DNA of 9,466 nt from Zoogloeaceae bacterium (lineage in GTDB: Bacteria; Pseudomonadota; Gammaproteobacteria; Burkholderiales; Rhodocyclaceae). The stretch covers positions 1-9,466 of the forward strand of contig JAISLJ010000072.1 in NCBI GenBank assembly GCA_031290955.1, given 5' to 3'. Position 1 is the first letter of the stretch; each line of letters begins with the position of its first letter. A program made the position numbers and the translations under genes. Below the pieces are notes generated by a model, which made no database searches, was not told the DNA's origin, and worked only from the letters and a program-made list of their open reading frames with translations. Of this stretch, positions 6,118-9,466 are shown piece by piece.

Positions 6118-7209
6118 CTAGCGGCGTTCGACGCGCCAGAGGATGGCGAATGCGGCGGTGAGGAAGAGGAGGGAGGGGGCGGCGGCGCTGGCCAGGGGGG
6201 GCCAGGCACGGATTACGCCCAGGCTTGAGAAGAGACCGTTCAGCATATGGAACAGGACGCCAATCATCACGCCGCAAAAAATCTGGAGACTCATGCCGCC
6301 CATGCGTTGCTGGAGAAAGGCGAAAGGGAGCGCGAGCGCCACCATCACCAGGGCCGCCAGCGGGTAAAAGAGCTTTTTCCAGAGCGCGATTTCATAGCGG
6401 TCGGTTTTTTGCCGGTTCTTTCCCAGATGGCGCAGATACGTGACCAAATGCACCAGCGACATGCGTTCCGGAGCCACCATCAGCGTGCTGATGATCTCTG
6501 GCGTCAATGCCGAGGCCCAGAGGCGTTCTGTTTCCGTTTCCACTTGGGCATAGGGTTTGCCGTCCTTTTCCCGGATGATGGTTTGCACGACTTCCTGAAG
6601 CTGCCAGAGGCTCGTCGCGGGCTGGTAAATGCCTGAACGCGCTTCCAGGACGAAATCGAGGTGGCCCTGCGCGTTGAACTGGTAGATGCGCAGACGTTCC
6701 AGCCGTTGCGCGTCGGCGGTTGCGGCGCGGATGTGGAGGAAGGCGCGGTCATCCTTCATCCACAGGCCGGAATCGAATTCTTGCGCCACCACGCGATGGA
6801 TGGCCCGGGCGCGCAGTTCCTGCGCCTTGCGTTCCGCGACGGGCACGGCGGTTTCTCCCAGAAGGAGCAGGGCGATGGCGAACAGCCCGGCCACGCGGAA
6901 GAGTTGCAGGAGCAGCGCGCCGGTGCTCATGCCGGAGGCGCGCAGGACCGTGATCTCCGAATGCCGCGAGAGGGCAGAAAGGGCGTAGAGCGCGCCGATC
7001 AGCACGGCGATGGGCATGAGTTCGTAGATGCGTCCGGGCAGGCGCAGGGTGACGTACAGGAGGGCGTGACGGGCGGAAAAATCGCCGCGTCCCACGTCCT
7101 TCAGGCTTTCGATCAGGTCGAAGAAGCCGTAGAGGGCGATGAGCGCCCCCAGCACAAGCAGGATGGCCGCGAGAAGTTCCCGGGCGATGTATCTTTCGTG
7201 GATTTTCAT
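6118..7209 (-). CDS. lptG: LPS export ABC transporter permease LptG
   Basis: An inner-membrane subunit of the LptB2FGC machine, which extracts lipopolysaccharide from the inner membrane and feeds it to the LptA bridge. The length, 363 residues, is normal (E. coli 360). The sequence shows a cytoplasmic basic start (MKIHERYIAREL), TM helices at about 11-33, 62-80 and 98-120, a periplasmic beta-jellyroll at about 125-265, and three more TM helices at about 278-300, 306-328 and 337-357. The conserved LPGRIYELMPIAVLIGALYA and the coupling-helix stretch LSRHSEITVLRASGMS (79-94), which contacts the LptB ATPase, are intact. The MAPERMSL-type segment before TM4 is present as VAPERMSL. It starts 3 nt after the lptF stop, so the pair is co-translated. 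The order lptF then lptG and the better match of the N-terminal region identify it as LptG rather than LptF. Confidence 0.96.
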   Translation of the reverse strand: MKIHERYIARELLAAILLVLGALIALYGFFDLIESLKDVGRGDFSARHALLYVTLRLPGRIYELMPIAVLIGALYALSALSRHSEITVLRASGMSTGALLLQLFRVAGLFAIALLLLGETAVPVAERKAQELRARAIHRVVAQEFDSGLWMKDDRAFLHIRAATADAQRLERLRIYQFNAQGHLDFVLEARSGIYQPATSLWQLQEVVQTIIREKDGKPYAQVETETERLWASALTPEIISTLMVAPERMSLVHLVTYLRHLGKNRQKTDRYEIALWKKLFYPLAALVMVALALPFAFLQQRMGGMSLQIFCGVMIGVLFHMLNGLFSSLGVIRAWPPLASAAAPSLLFLTAAFAILWRVERR

Positions 7210-7212
7210 GGC

Positions 7213-8292
7213 TCACGGACGCAGGGAAAGGGTGGCAAAGCGTCGCAGGCGGTGGAAGAAGAGCACCATCAGGATGGCGAGCATCAGGGCGTGCGGCAGG
7301 AGAAGGGCCGCGCCCCAGGAGAGGTGGTCACGCGCCACCCAGGCCTGGGTGATGGAAAGCAGGTTGTTGTAGAGCGAGAAGAGCAGGATGGCGAAAAGCA
7401 TGTTCATGGAGCGCCCGGCGCGCGGGTTCACGAAGGAGAGCGGCACGGCGAGGAAGGCGAGCAGGAGGGTGGAGAGGGGCAATCCCAGTCGCCAGACGAG
7501 TTCGCCTTTTGCGCGTGGGGCGTCGTCTTGCAGCAATTCCCAGAAGGGCATGGCGCGGGGCGAGGCATCCAGTTCTTTTACGTCCTGGTCGAAGAGGCGC
7601 GCGCCGTATTGCTCGAATTCCATCATGCGGAATTCCGGCGTTCCTGGTTCGGCCTCGTAGCGGCGGCCTTTGGAGAGGACGAGGAAGCGGCTGCCGTCCG
7701 GCATGATTTCCTGGCGGCCGGAATCTGCCACAATCACGCCCAGTCGGCCTTCTTCCACGGTGGTCATGAATACGTTTTGCACGGAGATGGCGTCCTCGCT
7801 CAGGCGTTCCACGAACACGACGCGCCGTCCGGAGTTTACTTCCTGGAAGATGCCAGGCGTGACGAGGGAAGCGTCGTTGCGGGCATCCAGTCGGTTGCGG
7901 TATTCGTTGCTCTGGGAGATGGCCCAAGGGGAGAGGAAGAAGGAAAGGGTTGCCACTGCGGTCACGATGGGCAGGGAGAAGCGGAACACGGGCAGGAGCC
8001 AGGCGGTGAGCGGCAATCCCGAGGCGGACCAGACGACCATTTCCGAATCCCGGTAGGCGCGGCTCATGGGGAGGAGGATGGCCATGAACAAGGTGAGGGA
8101 GAGGAGCACGGGCAGGTAGTTGAGGGCAGCGAAACCCAGGATGGCTGCCACGGCTTCTGGCGCGAGCTTTCCGCCTGCGGCTTCGGCGAGGAGGCGGATC
8201 ATCTGCGTGGAGATGAGGATGGCGAAAAGCGCCACGAAGACGCCTGCTGCCGCGTGGGAGAATTCACGCCGTGCGGCGCGCTCGAAGATCAT
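7213..8292 (-). CDS. lptF: LPS export ABC transporter permease LptF
   Basis: The partner of LptG in the inner-membrane LptB2FG complex that drives LPS transport to the cell surface. The 359-residue length is typical (E. coli 366). The N-terminus MIFERAARREF has the betaproteobacterial form. TM helices are at about 13-36, 50-76 and 98-122, a periplasmic beta-jellyroll at about 125-255, and TM helices at about 268-288, 296-315 and 325-346. The coupling-helix stretch SRAYRDSEMVVWSASGLP (77-94) and the jellyroll motifs NVFMTT and IVADSG are well kept. It is the first gene of the lptFG pair. In E. coli and many relatives lptF is divergent from pepA; here a CRISPR array lies 208 nt upstream instead. 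The ATG at 8292 has only a weak ribosome binding site (CGGAAA), but no better in-frame start is evident. Confidence 0.96.
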   Translation of the reverse strand: MIFERAARREFSHAAAGVFVALFAILISTQMIRLLAEAAGGKLAPEAVAAILGFAALNYLPVLLSLTLFMAILLPMSRAYRDSEMVVWSASGLPLTAWLLPVFRFSLPIVTAVATLSFFLSPWAISQSNEYRNRLDARNDASLVTPGIFQEVNSGRRVVFVERLSEDAISVQNVFMTTVEEGRLGVIVADSGRQEIMPDGSRFLVLSKGRRYEAEPGTPEFRMMEFEQYGARLFDQDVKELDASPRAMPFWELLQDDAPRAKGELVWRLGLPLSTLLLAFLAVPLSFVNPRAGRSMNMLFAILLFSLYNNLLSITQAWVARDHLSWGAALLLPHALMLAILMVLFFHRLRRFATLSLRP

Positions 8293-8326
8293 GCTTTGGG
8301 TTTCCGCGAAAGATTGCAGGGCGCAC

Positions 8327-8345
8327 AGAATTTAGCATAAAACAC
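8327..8345 (-). promoter_or_regulatory. Possible lptF promoter -10 region
   Basis: In the 208-nt GC-rich gap upstream of lptF there is one AT-rich patch. Read on the minus strand it contains TTTTATGCTAAAT, in which TATGCT (plus 8334-8339) is a plausible -10 hexamer. A start site near 8327 would give a leader of about 35 nt to the lptF ATG. No good -35 hexamer lies 16-18 nt upstream, so this is a guess from position and composition. The rest of the gap (about 8346-8500) shows no gene, only a 7-bp inverted repeat, GTTGCGG at 8410-8416 with CCGCAAC at 8449-8455, of unknown meaning. Confidence 0.25.
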
Positions 8346-8500
8346 GTCCTGGCGGACGGCGATGAACCTTCGGGCGGCGGAATACTGCGGTTTGGGCTTC
8401 TCGCCCCCCGTTGCGGCATGCAAGGCGTCGCCCGTCGCGCCCGCCAGCCCGCAACGATCCATTCGGTGATCCGCCTTCAAATGTCCAATCGTGAATACCA

Positions 8501-9466
8501 GTCTTAATCCCTTTGAAATCAGGGCAAGGTTTTTACGCCCAACGGCACTACTGTGCGGCAGATCAAAGACCGTCTTAATCCCTTTGAAATCAGGGCAAGG
8601 TTTTTACGGCGCGCCATATCTCATGAGCGCCCTGGAGTACGCGTCTTAATCCCTTTGAAATCAGGGCAAGGTTTTTACCAAGAAGCCCTTGAACAAAGGC
8701 TTCGAGCTCCTGCGTCTTAATCCCTTTGAAATCAGGGCAAGGTTTTTACCATTGACCGGCCACTGCAATTGCTCCGAGAAATCCGTCTTAATCCCTTTGA
8801 AATCAGGGCAAGGTTTTTACTTTGATCGGGAAGCAGAGTCCAACAACATCGGCAGGTCTTAATCCCTTTGAAATCAGGGCAAGGTTTTTACTTTTTTATA
8901 GAATAGAAAATTAGACATTTTATGGCCTTAATCCCTTTGAAATCAGGGCAAGGTTTTTACAACGGGTTTTTACCCAAAACGGATCACTGAACCGGGTCTT
9001 AATCCCTTTGAAATCAGGGCAAGGTTTTTACCGGCGGGTATGGAATCCTTGTGACGCTCACAAGGGGTCTTAATCCCTTTGAAATCAGGGCAAGGTTTTT
9101 ACCGCAAATGGACGGACAAGGATGGCGTGGAACGCTACGTCTTAATCCCTTTGAAATCAGGGCAAGGTTTTTACCAACAAATCCCGGCGTTTCGTTGCAT
9201 CGCCATTGGTCTTAATCCCTTTGAAATCAGGGCAAGGTTTTTACGGACATCGAGAAAGAGTTGGCTAGTGTGGAAAACGTCTTAATCCCTTTGAAATCAG
9301 GGCAAGGTTTTTACAAGCCAAGGCGGCGAAAGCCAGCGCGCTGCTCAAGTCTTAATCCCTTTGAAATCAGGGCAAGGTTTTTACCGGCGGAGTACGACGA
9401 AATCATGGATGGCGAAGGTCTTAATCCCTTTGAAATCAGGGCAAGGTTTTTACGCGGCTGCCTGGG
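8501..9466 (-). CRISPR. CRISPR array, 14 repeats of 36 nt, continuing past the right edge
   Basis: Fourteen 36-nt repeats begin at 8501, 8572, 8643, 8714, 8785, 8856, 8925, 8996, 9067, 9139, 9209, 9279, 9349 and 9418. On the plus strand each starts GTCTTAATCCC and ends AAGGTTTTTAC. Thirteen are identical; the seventh has C for T at position 2. The 13 full spacers, left to right, are 35, 35, 35, 35, 35, 33, 35, 35, 36, 34, 34, 34 and 33 nt and all differ; a 14th is cut off after 13 nt at the edge. Read on the minus strand, the repeat forms a CCCT/AGGG stem (repeat positions 13-16 and 25-28) and then ends in exactly eight bases, ATTAAGAC, like the 5' handle left by Cas6 (compare ATTGAAAC). So transcription is inferred to be right to left, with leader and cas genes off the right edge. 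The left flank is GC-rich and unlike a leader, which agrees. The subtype cannot be fixed without cas genes; the handle fits type III or I. Confidence 0.98.
8925..8960 (-). repeat. Variant CRISPR repeat (seventh copy)
   Basis: The only non-identical repeat in the visible array starts GCCTTAAT instead of GTCTTAAT. Read on the minus strand, the last eight bases become ATTAAGGC instead of ATTAAGAC, so the change falls in the predicted crRNA 5' handle. On that strand, the spacer next to this handle is the AT-rich 33-nt one at 8892-8924. Confidence 0.9.

Noticed and set aside
5957..6120. Plus-strand 54-codon frame with GAGGG before its ATG in the lptG-ubiT gap
   Set aside because: The product is Pro/Gly/Arg-rich with no recognisable motif, it reads through two hairpins, and it runs against all other genes. 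The evidence is too thin to call it.
6661..8340. Plus-strand frame of 559 codons opposite lptF and lptG
   Set aside because: Its Gly/Glu/His-rich product with repeated EEG and DGE runs is the mirror of hydrophobic codons in the Lpt permeases, not a real protein.
8289..8480. Minus-strand 63-codon frame overlapping the lptF start
   Set aside because: It has no clear binding site or motif, and its composition looks like non-coding GC-rich DNA.
9079..9285. Plus-strand frame of 68 codons inside the array
   Set aside because: It is made of CRISPR repeats (reading LKSGQGFY each time) and spacers, so it is not a gene.

Overview
The window looks like chromosomal DNA of a GC-rich, LPS-making, ubiquinone-using proteobacterium. 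A betaproteobacterium, perhaps near Rhodocyclales, fits best, judging from the LptF/LptG and UbiT sequences and the GC-rich codon use; the order is an inference. All convincing genes lie on the minus strand, so transcription runs right to left. The long plus-strand reading frames are shadows of these genes.

Region by region, right to left: (1) 8501-9466 is a CRISPR array with 14 repeats of 36 nt and 13 complete spacers. It runs off the right edge; no cas genes and no leader are in view. The repeat folds best, and leaves an 8-nt ATTAAGAC handle, when read on the minus strand, so the leader and probably the cas genes should lie beyond the right end. (2) 8292-6118 holds lptF-lptG, the two membrane subunits of the LPS-exporting ABC transporter, 3 nt apart. 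(3) 5897-5346 is ubiT, an SCP2-domain factor of oxygen-independent ubiquinone synthesis. (4) 5262-1718 is a tight three-gene unit: ilvA (threonine dehydratase), an unrecognised membrane-anchored protein, and a PatB/MalY-type C-S lyase that starts at a GTG overlapping the previous stop. (5) 1666-590 is an open reading frame that matches only pieces of a large Eco57I-like (type IIG) restriction-modification enzyme and lacks its catalytic core. It is followed after 14 nt by a 115-residue three-helix membrane protein with a good ribosome binding site, and possibly by a 33-residue peptide. (6) 1-100 is a pair of GC-rich palindromic units (REP-like).

The core is ordinary housekeeping: envelope LPS transport, quinone synthesis and amino-acid metabolism. 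The accessory parts are the two ends: a well-kept CRISPR array on the right, and the wreck of a restriction system beside intergenic palindromes on the left. No complete new system can be demonstrated here. The points most worth following are the array (its orientation, a variant repeat paired with an AT-rich spacer, and a purine excess on one spacer strand), the gutted but still open restriction gene with its small membrane partner, and the unknown protein wedged between ilvA and the C-S lyase.
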